Notes: generated by a model from the sequence alone, not told the origin. DNA of 64,000 nucleotides from Allolobophora icterica (GCA_963556255.1 OY744606.1:4359692-4423691); one strand, 5' to 3'. Positions 1 through 12,520 are shown, numbered from the stretch's first letter. Made by a program: numbers and translations.

Positions 1-560
1 AACGCAAAACTAGCAGATATTTCACATAAGAAAGAATTCGTGGTAACAATTGTCTTTCAATACTTATCCACCAATGGACCCACACCCCATCGACCCACCT
101 ATGGACATTGGACCCCCACCCAATCCAAACATAATATAACTAAGGAATATTACTAAATTGTACATTCAAACAAAACTAACCATAGGACATGGAAAACATA
201 AGGCCATTCATCATTCATTATTTATACATGCTAGCTGCTTGTCATTTAACATACCGGTTATATTTCCACTCAACAAATGCAAAACTAGCAGATATTTCAC
301 ATAAGAAAGAATTCGTGGTAACAATTGTCTTTCAATTCTTATCCACCAATGGACCCACACCACATCGACCCACCTATGGACCCCCAACCAATCTAGAGAT
401 AATATAACAAAGGAATATAACTAAACTGTATATTCAAACGAAACTAACCCGAGGACATGGAAAAGCATATAGCCATTCATGGACCCCCACCCCATCCATC
501 CATCTCTTCTGAGGACATGGCAAAGCATGCAGCTAAAAAATATCACAACGACATGTGATA
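1..560. repeat. Tandemly duplicated AT-rich unit (~275 bp period)
   Basis: Bases 1-112 recur almost exactly at 276-380 (shared start AAACTAGCAGATATTTCACA), and a third, shorter copy starts near 440. The copies end in CCATCCATC-like runs. No coding sequence is convincing; the short open frames differ between copies. Confidence 0.8.
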
Positions 561-967
561 CGCCCACACATAAAGTCACTGGGTAATCAACCCAAAAAAT
601 AAATTAAGTCAGTAAGTATCACAGAGACATGTGATAGGCCCACATATAAAGCCACTGGGTGATGAATCCAAAAAATACTGGGTGATGAATCTAAAAAATA
701 AAGTAAGTAAGTAAGTAAGTATAGGTCCACGAGGAAAATTAGCAGTGGCTTAGTGGTACCAAAATAATACAGGTGAAAAATCACAAAACACAAATAAAGC
801 CACTGGGAGATGAACCACCAAAAAATACTATATAAAAAATAATAGCTAAAAATACAGCTCGTAAAGCCACTGGGTGATGAACCCCTAAAACTACTATATA
901 AAAAATAAGAAACTACTATATAAAAAAATAAGAAACTACTATATAAAAAAATAAAATACCCGCCCCC
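561..967. repeat. Degenerate tandem array around AAAGCCACTGGGTGATGAA
   Basis: The phrase AAAGCCACTGGGTGATGAA recurs near 572, 649, 796 and 864, followed each time by A-rich text. The last part is three copies of a ~23-bp unit containing ACTACTATATAAAAAA. It abuts the outer end of the palindrome that follows. Confidence 0.75.
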
Positions 968-2384
968 GCCCATCCATCCATCCGTCCATCCATCCACCCA
1001 CTAGCCATTCACCCACTCATTCAAGCGACCATCCATCCACACACCAACCCAACCACCAAGTCATTCCTTCATTCTTCCGTCCAGCCATGCGCACGCCCAT
1101 CCATTCATCCACTCCAAGTGATTCATTCGTACGCCCATTCATCGATCCATTCCTTCATCCATCCATGCACGATAATTCATTCACTCATTCATCATTCATT
1201 CATTCACCCACTTACGTCCCGGCAGATTTCTCTGTCTGTGTATCCATACATCATACATCAATGCATCCATCGATATATGCATTCATCCATTATCCGTCTC
1301 TACCCACACTCATCGACTCATCCATTCGTCCATCCAAGTAGAGGCTCAAGACTGAAACCCTGACTGAATGTCCGAGCTCTGCTCAAAGGTTGAGAGTAAA
1401 CTGGCGCTGTATTCATCCGACCACCTCCACCCTCTACCATCCATCCACCCATTCATACATCCACCCACCAAGCAGCAAACGGTCACCCACTAGGCCATTC
1501 AGCAATTCATCCATTCCTCTCATCCATCCCTACATCCATCCATCCATCAAGTCATAATTCATGTATTCAACCATTCATCCATCCATCCTTACACCAATTC
1601 ACCCATCAAGTCTTCATTCACTCATCGTTCCAACCACCCTGTTTGAAGATCGATGTTCTACCAGAGATATCGAAATCTTGGTAGAACTTCGATCTTCAAA
1701 TAGGGTGGATGGAACGATGAATGAATGAAGACTTGATGGGTGAACTGGTGTAAGGGTGGGTGGGTGAATGGCTGAATACACGAATCATGACGAGATGGGT
1801 GAACGGATGAAGGGGTGAATGGGGGAACGGATGAATTGCTGAACGGTCTAGCGGATGCCGTTGCCGCTTGGTGGTAGGATGGATGAATGGAGGATGGATG
1901 GGAGGATGGGTGGCGGTCGGATGGATACAGCGTCAGCTCACTCTCAACCCTTGAGCAGAGCTAGGGCATTCAGACAGAGTTTCCATCTCGAGCCTCTACT
2001 TGGATGTACGAATGAATGAGTCGATGAGTGCGGGGAGGGGCGGGTAATGGATGTATGCATATACTGATGGATGCATTGATGGATGATGGATGGGTACACA
2101 GACAGAGAAATCTGTCGGGTACGTAAGTGGGTGAATGAATGAATGATGAATGAGTGAATGAACGATCGATGCGTGGATGGATGTAGGGATGAATAGATGA
2201 ATGGACGTACGAGTGAATCACTTGGGTGGATGAATGGATGGGCGTGTGCATGGATGGACGGAAGAATGAAGGAATGACTTGGTGGTTGGGTTGGTGTGTG
2301 GATGTATGGATGGTCGCTTGAATGAGTGGGTGAATGAATGAATGGCTAGTGGGTGGATGGATGGACGGATGGATGGATGGGTTA
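968..2384. mobile_element. Long palindrome, fold-back (FB/TU-like) element candidate
   Basis: The left arm (968-1672) is the near-exact reverse complement of the right arm (1673-2384), with the symmetry centre at the GATATC around 1670-1676. The arms consist largely of CATC/ATTC tetramer runs but also contain unique text that matches across the centre: left 1340-1430 (CTCTGCTCAAAGGTTGAGAG) pairs with right 1915-2005, and left CAGATTTCTCTGTCTGTG at 1221 pairs with the right arm near 2110. Known fold-back elements (Drosophila FB, sea-urchin TU) have long inverted arms built of short tandem repeats, so I infer a related element. No transposase is visible, and the open frames in it are products of the repeats. 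Confidence 0.7.
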
Positions 2385-3150
2385 TAATAATACATACAAT
2401 AATACAAACAATAATAAAAATAATAATAATAAAAATAATACCCGCAAACAATAGAGCCGGATGGATGGGGCCTTAGGGGCCATCCACTTAGTATGTACAC
2501 ATATTCGGAAAAATTACTCCTTTTAACACCTAACAACAGACCTATAATGCATATCAAACAGACATACCTATGGGATACGTAGTCTAAGATGCATATAAGC
2601 TATAGACTAACATAGACATGTCGACATATAGATATGTCGTTTGTAGCTAATGTAGGGACTGTAGATCTATGAATGTCGGTCTGTATAAGCGTACACCTAT
2701 AGGATCTATAGTATCAGGTGTATATAATATATGGCCTAATATACATAGATATATCGTTTATAACGAATGTAGGAACGTAGGGCTGTAAATATATAGCTAA
2801 TACAGCGATGGTCGGCGATGGCCGTGGGTTCCAAAGGGATGGGCTAGGTCAAGGTGCATCGCCGAAAGGAGTGATCTACGGAAACGAAAGAGAGTCGGGC
2901 TAAGTGAGTCGACGAGGAGAGTCGTCATAGGGGAGTCGACAAGAAGAGTCGAAGAAGAACGGTCGACGAAAAGGAGCCGAACGGAAGACAGTCGACGAAG
3001 GGGCGTCGGGTGAATACAGTCAACGGAGACCGATATTTTAGTCTACATCTTGTATACTATACGGTATCTTAGGACGTCCTGTCATTGGTCAAAGTGGCAT
3101 AGTGTGACTGACTGGTTTGAAATACACTTGGGATATTCGCCTCCGAGATA
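2385..3150. repeat. AT-rich simple repeats and degenerate GTCGAC-rich tract
   Basis: An (AAT)-rich run at 2390-2440 is followed by two rough copies of a ~130-bp block containing GATATGTCGTTTGTAGCTAA (from 2630 and from about 2745), then a purine-rich stretch at 2880-3020 where GTCGACGA/AGTCGA recurs about eight times. No gene is seen. Confidence 0.55.
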
Positions 3151-3554
3151 ATATAAAAAAATGCATGGCTCTTGTGTCGACCATTTAAACTGGGCCAAGC
3201 TAACATGGGAATTGATAAGAAAAGGGGGCTACAAAAAAAAGAGAGGATGCAATGGACGTCTACGTCCCACTAACAGGGCTCCCGTGAGATGCGGGCAGAG
3301 AGGAATCGACTGCATGGAGAAGGAAGGGGATACTCATACATCCCAGATGGAGTCACAATGGAAGGTGAGCACTATAACACCGGTGCCCCCCGTTTCCTAT
3401 CCATACATAACTACATAAAGGGTGCATACATAAATACATGAAGTATGTATACATGAGTGGCCCATAATAAAGTATCAGTAGCCCCCAAATAGGTAACTTT
3501 GGCTTTGGATAAACCCCGCTCCATCTCCGTGTGTACATACTAATGGATGGCCCC
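3151..3554. other. Unassigned stretch, no convincing gene
   Basis: Short open frames exist on both strands but none has family-like sequence or splice context. Repeated TACATAAATACATGAAG-like words occur at 3405-3455. Confidence 0.4.
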
Positions 3555-5430
3555 TTACCATACTTCCAACCTTAGGACGGATTTAGTCCCCTCGGGTCGA
3601 TGGGGTTCCCAGAGTCCAGCTGTAACGCAGAGATAAGGCATCTGAGCTCGGTCTTGTCCCTGACTGTGGACGTTAGGGTAGATGGCAGCAGCAGCATTTG
3701 CCTTTTGCATTGTGGAGTTGTTCCAATGTGAAGACAGGATAATGTTAAGTTCTTTTTCTAGTCCCTTGCTGTTTGCCACTGCTGAACTGTTTGAACCATT
3801 TACAGCCGATGATCGAGTATTTGATCCATTGGCGATCACCAAGGAACCACTTGTTGCAGGAAGAGAGCGAATGCTCTGACCACTGGATGAGTTTACAAAA
3901 CTCTTCCTATCCTGGACTTCTTTGGTATCATTTACATCAGGTGCAGATACGGAACTGAAGCAGGAGGTATTCTTTGTCAGGCGTGAAAGACTCGCATCAG
4001 AATTGCAGGTCACTGCGGCGGACATCTCCGGAAGGTTACCAGAGCTATTCCGGTGGTGCTGCTGCTGCTGCCATCTGGAGAGATGTTTCCGTAGTTCAGC
4101 AGTTAATGAAGTATTTGTGGAATGTTTCGCCGCGAGGAGCTCTAAAAGTCTACTGTTCTGTGATGCTTAACATGGGTTTTGATTCCCTGGAATCGACTGT
4201 TTCTCTATTGCTGTCCATTGTCCAAAGCACTCTTAAAATCACCAGTAGCTATAGGAGGCGATAAGGAGGCTTTCAACTGCATTCTGATTTAGAGTCTGAA
4301 TTTCTGGTAGGGGACAGTCCTTTCCCCTCTAGCAACTGTCGTGCGAGATTGCAATTCACTTCCTTCAGCTGACAGAGGCTCAGAAGTGTTGGCAGATTCG
4401 TTTGAGCAGATTCGTTGCTTCTTTTCGCCTGTGTTGGTGGCACAAGTCAAACTGTTTGCATTCACTGCGTCACAGCTGTTGGATGAAGGCGAGTTCGTAG
4501 ATGGATAAAATCGACGACACGGTGACCGATCCTACAAAAACTGTCATTTGAGAGTTTTTCACGAGTTTCATTTGAAGGTTGACGGGTAGTATGGACAGTC
4601 CTTTCCCTTCTAGTACTGTCGTCTGAGATTGCAATTCACTTCCTTCAGTTGTCAGAGGCTCAGAATTGTTCCTTACAGAACTAATTTGGCAGACCTCGGG
4701 AACGTTTGAAGCAGTGTATATGGGAAAAGTCTTTGATTTATCAATGATAATTGCACGTGGCTCCCAAGCTTTGTCACCAGTTTGTTGTAAACTCGTGAAG
4801 GCTCTCTTCATCAACATCGACAACATTTTCCCAAGTTTCATCTGAAAATATATTGGGAGTTGTGGCGATCATTTCGTTGCGAGTTTCCAAGGCAACTGGC
4901 ATAACAGCTGAAGAACTTCAGTCCAGCATTTCATAAGGACTTGCCAGACGTTTTAACTCGGTACTTTTGCTGGAGAAATTATTTCCACTAACATTTAAAT
5001 GTATAGCCTGCGACAGTTCGTCTGAAATTTTTTACTAAGCAACTTCCTTGTCATTGTCGTTTGCTGAGGAATCTCTTTTCTTGAGAAACTGACCGTTGAT
5101 TACCGCTAAACCATTAGAAGAATCTTCACTGTTAACACGAAGTGCTGGAGAATAGGTTACACTTCATCACCTGCTGGTTTCAAATTGCTCCTGCTAACTT
5201 CTTGTCCCGATTCTGTGCTATGCAAGATATCGCCTGCTTTTGATTCCAGAACGAAACAGGTAGCTGACTCATATTATCAACTTTAACTGCCTTCAAATTC
5301 AATTGCTCTGCTGAACTGGAGTCTGCATCATGTGACTCAGTCACTGACTTTCCACATTGTTCTGAAGTCATAGACCTATTAGAAGATGCTACTACTACAC
5401 TAGCAGTTTGGTCTTTGCATTTCAGGAGCT
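3555..5430 (-). pseudogene. Decayed Ser/Thr/Asn-rich coding region (minus strand)
   Basis: Read on the minus strand, protein-like text runs through this stretch but changes frame and meets stops. An upstream block opens after an acceptor-like TATGTTTGTAG near 5428 and ends near 5180. A block at 5170-4780 carries several in-frame stops; another spans 4841-4470. The longest open part runs from about 4170 to 3555 (~205 codons, with a QQQQHH stretch). A module with SEPLSAEGSELQS in one copy and SEPLTTEGSELQS in the other shows an internal duplication of ~280 bp (near 4330 and 4610). I do not recognise the family. The neighbouring spliced genes keep perfect frame, so assembly error is a less likely cause than decay. 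A multi-exon gene with short introns is the alternative. Confidence 0.45.
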
Positions 5431-5935
5431 ACAAACATACATTTATACACACAGATAAGAAATTTGCAATTACTAATCTTGGAAAAGAAATCAGTTCAAG
5501 ACAATCACCTCCAAATCCAATCATCAAATCCACCTCTTCCCCTCCTGTCGATGTCTTGGCCTCGCACTTACAAACTGAAATATGCATATTTACATTGACT
5601 CTATTTACATAAACTCCTTGTTATAACCATATCAACTTCATCAGACCATCGCAAAAATGCCATTCACCTTAATGTCTCACCTTTCCCTTGGCCTGCTTTG
5701 TGGATCACAGTACAGAAAAATCCTGCCAGACTTCTTGACTGTTTGAGTTTGCTTTCAAAATGGAGTGTGAATAAGGTTTAACTGTCTTATCCTTGTACTC
5801 CAACTCAGAATCAAACTGCAAACCTTAAATTGCTATAGAAGATTTTAAATTATATGCTTAAAGTAACAATATCCTTTTTAAAGCACACAGTGCTTTGAAA
5901 ACACACTACCCAAATAATCCAAATAAATCTATCAT
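5431..5935. other. AT-rich stretch, nothing recognised
   Basis: No open frame with family-like sequence and no clear repeat. Confidence 0.4.
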
Positions 5936-5939
5936 CACA

Positions 5940-6050
5940 GTGACCCGTGGAGCTCTTGGCAGGCATGGAGAAAGTAAGCAACACCGAGTTGAGTTATTAC
6001 TCAGATGGGCAACCATCCGTGGAATACCACCTGATGCCCATGCCAACCCT
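5940..6050 (+). repeat. 5S rRNA-like fragment (5S-derived SINE or pseudogene)
   Basis: From about 5968 the text follows the 3' half of animal 5S rRNA with gaps: AGTAAGCA (compare AGCTAAGCA), then GAGTT..TTACTCAGATGGG (compare TTAGTACTTGGATGGG), AACCATCCGTGGAATACC (compare GACCGCCTGGGAATACC). The 5' half of 5S is not recognisable, so this is not a functional 5S gene. A SINE3-type head or a dead 5S copy are the options. The match is from memory of the 5S sequence, not an alignment. Confidence 0.35.
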
Positions 6051-6730
6051 AACCCATTTGCACCTCAGCTGAAACAAATCTCACTCTGAGGCCCACTCAA
6101 GATTCTAGCCATTTTTATAAAGGTCTCTACAAAGTGTGCCACCTTTCTCATTAAATAAATATTGCTAATATCTTTTGACGGTAACACTGGGTTTTACAGT
6201 TGCAATTACTATGTGCCTATTTCAACGTCACTTATGAAACTCTACTGTTGAAACACATAAGTTTAAATTCACTTTCAAAACGATGTTGGCAATGTGGTAT
6301 TTGGCTCAGACTAAGCATCATGTCTTTCACCACATGACAGGTAACAAAAGACAATGGCCACAGAAACTAAATTCCACAAAGCTTAATTGTGCTAATTACC
6401 TGTTTCTGGAAAACAGGTTGTAACCTGAAAAAAGGTAGTGAACTCAAAAACTTATGTTTCAAGATACTTAATATTGCATCTACTAAGGACCTCTGAAATG
6501 TGTGCTATATTAATTAAACAGTTGGATCAATTTAGGATCAGGAGCCACTGCCGATCAATTTATCAATACAATCCAACCACAATCTGGTAATTAGGTGCCC
6601 CTCTGAGCAGTAATTCGTTAATGAGCAAGACTGCAGTGTCAGCCGCACTTACATTGCAACATGTTGGTTTTCTCCAAACAATCATTGTTGTTTTCTGAGT
6701 TTTTTTCCGAAGGTTTCATCTCTGTATAGA
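6051..6730. other. AT-rich intergenic stretch, nothing recognised
   Basis: No gene-like frame; ordinary AT-rich DNA. Confidence 0.4.
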
Positions 6731-6922
6731 TGACATGAGGAATGAGGAAGAACCAGTTGTGGCATCATTCAGAAAACGTTCGGTGTCTGTGGTGGCTTCC
6801 TCGTCGGTCAAAGTTCAGACTGAAGAGTCTAGCCTTGGCTCAGAGCCAATAGTGGTTTCGTCCATTGGAACACAGACTGAACAGCCCTGGTTTAGGAGAT
6901 CGATGATAGCAGCAGTAGTATG
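6731..6922 (+). CDS. Possible exon of an unknown protein with TQT motifs
   Basis: After an acceptor-like CTCTGTATAG (ends 6730) a frame stays open to a TGA at 6920-6922. An ATG at 6735 gives 62 residues, including KVQTEESS and SIGTQTEQ. The second contains the TQT core typical of dynein light chain LC8-binding peptides. There is no recognised domain, no partner exon has been found and no polyA signal is seen. It may be an exon remnant. Confidence 0.25.
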
Positions 6923-7082
6923 AAGAGTCCGTAACCCTATCTGAAATAAATTTGTTGTCTCTAGACATCTGAATCCATGTATGTAACGTGAAGTACTGGT
7001 AAAATTACAATCGCAAATTTATATAGCACCGTTTCATAAGGACCTATGTTATTATTACTATTATTAATATTATTATTATTAA

Positions 7083-7165
7083 TTAGTAACATCTGTCGTG
7101 TGGGTATCTAATGCACAAGGCGTCAACCGATGGCACATCAAAACCTATAATAATATGTAGGACAT
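7083..7165 (+). repeat. Dispersed repeat family C, copy 1
   Basis: It contains ATTAATTAGTAAC, then GTATCTAATGCACAAGGCGT and CCGATGGCACA. The same order occurs at 40163-40250 (+) and, inverted, at 31535-31610 and 43740-43835. Confidence 0.6.
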
Positions 7166-7613
7166 GTGAAGCCCATTATGGGAATGCAAGTATTGTATTG
7201 TATTGTATATGGGCATTTATAAAGCGCCTCTCGCGGTATATACCATTCAGAGGCGCTCCCAGTGCGCGAGACCCCGAGAGAAAAAGCAGGATTTAAGGTG
7301 AGAAAAGGAAGAAGCAACGCTACCAGAGAGAATGGTGGTGCGGACAGAAGGAGAAGGACAGAAGTATTGTCATATCCTCACTCTGTCTTCAACATGTCAC
7401 ATTGCTGTAGCGGTGGAATGTAGACTCAAAACAACTTTAACAGCTTTCTAGGGCATCTAATAGTTCGTGATGCATAAATACTTAATTCTACAATAAAAAT
7501 CTTTGCTATATATGACCTTGAGAGGTATATAAATAGCCACATACATACATACATGCATACATACATACATACATAAATATAGGATAAAGAGCAAACCTAG
7601 TCCTAACTGTCAC

Positions 7614-7874
7614 CTACCCATAGGCGTTTGTTGAAGGCATGAATCCAACCAACTCTGGACCAGGGCTTGCTTCCTTGAACAGAAGACTGTGGTTTCTCTT
7701 CTTTTCCTGTAAACGTGTCGAAGGCATGAATCCAGTCAATTCTGGACCAGAAAGAGATGGACTCTTTTGCATCGTATGGTGATGATTGCTGGTCGCGGGC
7801 TGGAATCTGGGAAATGAAGTCTTTTCTTCAGCGCTGGCTTCCTTGAACAGAAGACCGGTTTCCCGAAATAGAAG
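7614..7874 (-). CDS. Open exon-like frame with internal GPEL-GFMPST repeat
   Basis: On the minus strand 86 codons are open between a TAG (7875-7877) and a TAG (7614-7616). The peptide repeats two phrases: LLFKEAS (twice, plus LLFRET) and GPELTGFMPST / GPELVGFMPST. Such period-like amino-acid conservation with silent changes suggests it was translated. It has no start codon at its head and could be an internal or terminal exon. It lies on the same strand as the decayed block at 3.5-5.4 kb, so both may belong to one lost gene. I do not recognise the family. Confidence 0.35.
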   Translation of the reverse strand, partial: LLFRETGLLFKEASAEEKTSFPRFQPATSNHHHTMQKSPSLSGPELTGFMPSTRLQEKKRNHSLLFKEASPGPELVGFMPSTNAYG

Positions 7875-7879
7875 CTATT

Positions 7880-8990
7880 GGCCGTGTTGTTCCATGCATA
7901 TCAGACTCAAAATTTTGACATTCTGAATGATAGGTTGATACTTCACCTTTGCTGGCTGAAACATTTAATCAATTTTACATTTGCGACATAATTTAATAAT
8001 GTAAGTAGGGCATGCCAAGATTATGTCTGAAATATAATCATAAACTGTGTATTCAGTGACCCCAAAAAATCTAAGTGCCAATATAATGTCTAAAATATAA
8101 TAAACATAAACTCTGTAATATTAAAAAAATCTAAGTCATGGAACAAGACCAGTCATCAGATTTTTCATGAAAGCATAAATATCATTAAATAAATTTAAAG
8201 TAATCGTTACAGCATAATGTGGATTATTCTACGTGAACTTTAAATGCTTAGCTTTCACTTCATGCAACAAAAATGGCAGAAGTAACATGGTTAAAAACGA
8301 TTTTATGTGTTAGCTGTCCGATCAAAGCTTATTAGTAATTTTGACTGATACTATAGAAATGAGCTAAAACGCATTAAAAACAACTTGTCAGGCATTGCAA
8401 TATACCTGATATGTTTCCTTTCCTCAAGCACCTCTATTTCTAAGTTTACACAAGTTGCAGTCTTGGAATAACTTGAAAATTCAAAGTAAGAAGTATCTTA
8501 TTTGCTCATTATTTACAGTTATCACAAAATATCAGAATGAAAACTGAATTTCACTTACACGCTACGTTGACTAATCAGATCTCTGAAAAACCGTAATCCA
8601 CATGTTGAGGATCAAGTCAGGATTTGATGGGTGACAGAACCAGCTTAACTGGTGCTGGCTTAGCGATGACAGAATCTTGTCTGCTGTGTGGCTGACTGGC
8701 CAACTGCCATCTCCAATGAACACAGACTGTGCTCCGCTGGGCTAAGTCGCAGCTGTCCACTTTATCAACAGGTCCATCATTGGCTTACTATAATAAACGA
8801 TAAAATCTGCAAGAATAGATTAACCCACCATCAACAGATTCGCAGCACAATATTACTATGATATTTGCCATCAATCTAACAATTTTAAATTGAAATCATA
8901 AAATTTTGACAATCGACTTGAGATTAATTCAATATCAGTCTGTCACCCGCTCATGGAACAAAATTAATTCTCAGTAGTATATATTAAATA
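7880..8990. other. AT-rich intergenic stretch, nothing recognised
   Basis: No coding-like frame is seen. A TACATACATACA run lies just upstream at about 7540-7575. Confidence 0.4.
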
Positions 8991-8995
8991 TACAT

Positions 8996-8996
<1 letters not shown>

Positions 8997-9060
<64 letters not shown>
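8997..9060. repeat. (AT)n microsatellite
   Basis: An uninterrupted alternating A-T run of about 60 bases. Confidence 0.95.
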
Positions 9061-9063
<3 letters not shown>

Positions 9064-9732
9064 TAGCAGATACATAACTTCCAACTCAAGTTTACTTAAC
9101 TTTTATATAATATACTAAATAAATATATAGAGAGATTTTTACAGTGTGTGTACATGACATTACAAATATTTTTATTTAAATGAAATATATTAATTAGTCA
9201 TAATATTATAAGTAAGTAAACATATAAAAAGATAAAATAGAAAGGGGGATAATGAACTAGACCATTGTACTGGTTTGCAGAAGCACCTGTTTCACCTTCT
9301 GTACAGATAAAAATCAGTAATTGCATAAACAAATGAACAGAACATGACTTGGGAAAGACAACACAAGGGCATCTCCATGAGATATGAAGGAGAGTCACCC
9401 GTCAAGTAGCTGATGGTTTCCAATAACTGCTCCTACTGATTAGAATTTGAAAGTGGTGCGCATGAAAAATAAAACAGATATTAATGATTTGTAGTAGGCC
9501 TACATGGAGTTATAACAGCCTGGATGGTCATAAAATAACTGAAACAATGCGTTACACTGCTATGCCTAAAAATGCCAGGCACTTGGCTACCTGGCATAAC
9601 AGTAATAGCTCATTAATTAATTAACTTAAATCAACCTATGTTCGCTTCGTTTAGGTCTGTGAGGGCTCTATATGAATTTTATTCAAGTGTTCTATTCTCA
9701 TCCTGCAAACTCTTTACTTCAAGCGTGTTTTT

Positions 9733-9853
9733 CAGCTCCCTTCATGATGAGATTAGACTTTTAAATTTCCGTTTCTGCTCAAGTCTCTTAACTCTTTCCT
9801 TGTACATGTATTCGTAAATTTTAAAGTCTAATTTCATCAAGAAGGGAGCTGAA
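9733..9853. repeat. Inverted repeat, 36-bp arms
   Basis: CAGCTCCCTTCATGATGAGA followed by TTAGACTTTTAAATTT (9733-9768) is mirrored by AAATTTTAAAGTCTAA and then TTTCATCAAGAAGGGAGCTG (9817-9852), with a ~48-bp spacer. A short palindromic MITE or hairpin; no target duplication was identified. Confidence 0.7.
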
Positions 9854-9877
9854 AGTTCAAATTAACATTCCCAAGTA

Positions 9878-10015
9878 CAGTAACAAAGAAATACTTAGCT
9901 ACTTTTTGAAAGTTACTGTAATCGGCTACTATACTTACTTTTTTCCTAAAGTACCTATTTACGGAAAACCAGTTACTTTTTCCTAAGAACTAGTTACTAT
10001 AACTAGTTACTTTGA
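9878..10015. repeat. GTTACTTTT-rich degenerate repeat (possible hAT-end remnant)
   Basis: AGTTACTTTT/AGTAACT words recur about eight times, in both orientations. Such tracts are known from the ends of some hAT elements; here no second end was found. Confidence 0.35.
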
Positions 10016-10262
10016 CCTGGAATCGATTTCTCCCAACCTATCGACTATGTTTTGACTAAGCTCCTGTGAATAAAAAAAATGCTGGTTCCGCGACTTCGGT
10101 TTTTTGGGCGCTGTAGAAATTTAGCGAATACGATTACTTTCGAAAAGTGAGTCTAACAATGTAGGCGGTTTCTTACCATGCTCTCTTCGAACGTCTGTTA
10201 AGTCGGAAGCCATCGGTAACGCACGCGTGGAAGCCAGAGAATGGAGCTGGATAACGGACGCA

Positions 10263-10636
10263 TCAAGATCTCCTCTGGGTTGACGATCGAGTCGTCGAAT
10301 CTAGCAGATGTCTGTCTTGTATCTTTAATTTCGGTTCGGAGTCTAGCGTTGGTCTGATGTCCGGTAGGAAGCGAGGTTGTTCAGTTCTTCGAAGAGTCGG
10401 AGAACGCTTTGGTGCAGAGGGTGGTGGCGTCGATTGGGTCAGTCCTCGAAGAGGCAAGGGGCCCTCTGAACGCGCCCATCTTCTGAGCCTTGTCCTGCGA
10501 GGATCATCCGATCGATGATGATCTCGACGGCGCTTCCCAATCGACTGAAGTCGACGAGAGTCCTGACGGTCAGCTGGGCGCAAGACTCCGAACGACCTTC
10601 GCTTCCATCTGGCAATAGACAAAGGCATTCGTTAAC
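10263..10636 (-). CDS. CpG-rich coding-like segment, product unknown
   Basis: This segment is much richer in CpG than its surroundings. On the minus strand two overlapping frames are open. One starts at the ATG at 10626-10628 and gives a 121-residue Arg/Pro/Ser-rich peptide. The other begins after an acceptor-like TCTATTGCCAG and contains LTVRTLVDFSRLGSAVEIII, which looks more globular but ends at a TGA after about 60 codons. It abuts the TG tract. It may be the distal exon of the minus-strand locus at 10.2-15.4 kb. I cannot choose the frame. Confidence 0.25.
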
Positions 10637-10640
10637 GTCG

Positions 10641-11928
<1,288 letters not shown>

Positions 11929-11935
<7 letters not shown>

Positions 11936-12193
11936 ACAGTTTGAAGAAGAGTATGCAGTTGACGATTCTGCGTAGCTGATGCCATCGCTGATTGGAACTG
12001 GTAACAAAGGGACCGGTCCTTCTGAAGGCAGGTGTTTTGGCGTCAGTGTCATGGCTTTACGGTCGGTCTGCTCTACGAAGGTCGCACCAACCACAACAAG
12101 GTCGAAGTCAAGGTCGAATCCACTGCTTGGTGCTGTTGCCATTTGAGTCTGGTGCCAAAGTCGCACCAGCCACACATAGTCAAAGTGCATGTC
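11929..12193 (-). CDS. Exon-like ORF of the minus-strand orphan locus
   Basis: On the minus strand an acceptor TTTTGTTATTTGCAG is followed at 12193 by an open frame beginning DMHFDYVWLVRLWHQTQ and containing SGFDLDFDLVVVGATFVEQT. It stays open for ~87 codons until a TAA four bases before a donor (ACAG|GTAGGT, exon end 11929). The stop placed just before a donor is odd; either this is a last coding exon with an intron in its 3' UTR or another isoform uses a different frame. No family is recognised. Confidence 0.35.
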
Positions 12194-12424
12194 CTGCAAA
12201 TAACAAAATATCTGGACAATTAACTGAATGCTCAGACCAACAGCTGATGCAATAAAATAAGTAAAAACGTTTTAAAAGATGGACTCCTAGTTATGAATAG
12301 AAAAGCATGCCTTCAGCACACCTGGCTGAAAACATGTGTAAATCAATTTCTCAGTGTATATTATGATAAAGAAAGCTGATCACCACCACTATAATTTCAA
12401 TTACATTAATTAAAAGTTTTTTTT

Positions 12425-12520
12425 ACCGTTCTAAGGATCGTTTTGTCGAATACTCGTATCACAAGGAAGACCAATCCTCCTTTGAAGGCAGGTGAAGGTC
12501 TCACATCAAAGACCTGTCAT
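12425..12520 (-). CDS. Short coding-like segment upstream of the 12.2-kb exon
   Basis: On the minus strand a frame reading VFDVRPSPAFKGGLVFLVIR is open for ~33 codons and ends at a possible donor AACG|GTAAAA near 12427. It begins where the 60-bp repeat array ends. Weak evidence. Confidence 0.2.

Noticed and set aside
1087..2557. His/Ser/Pro-rich ORFs
   Set aside because: Translation of CATC/ATTC repeats in the palindrome.
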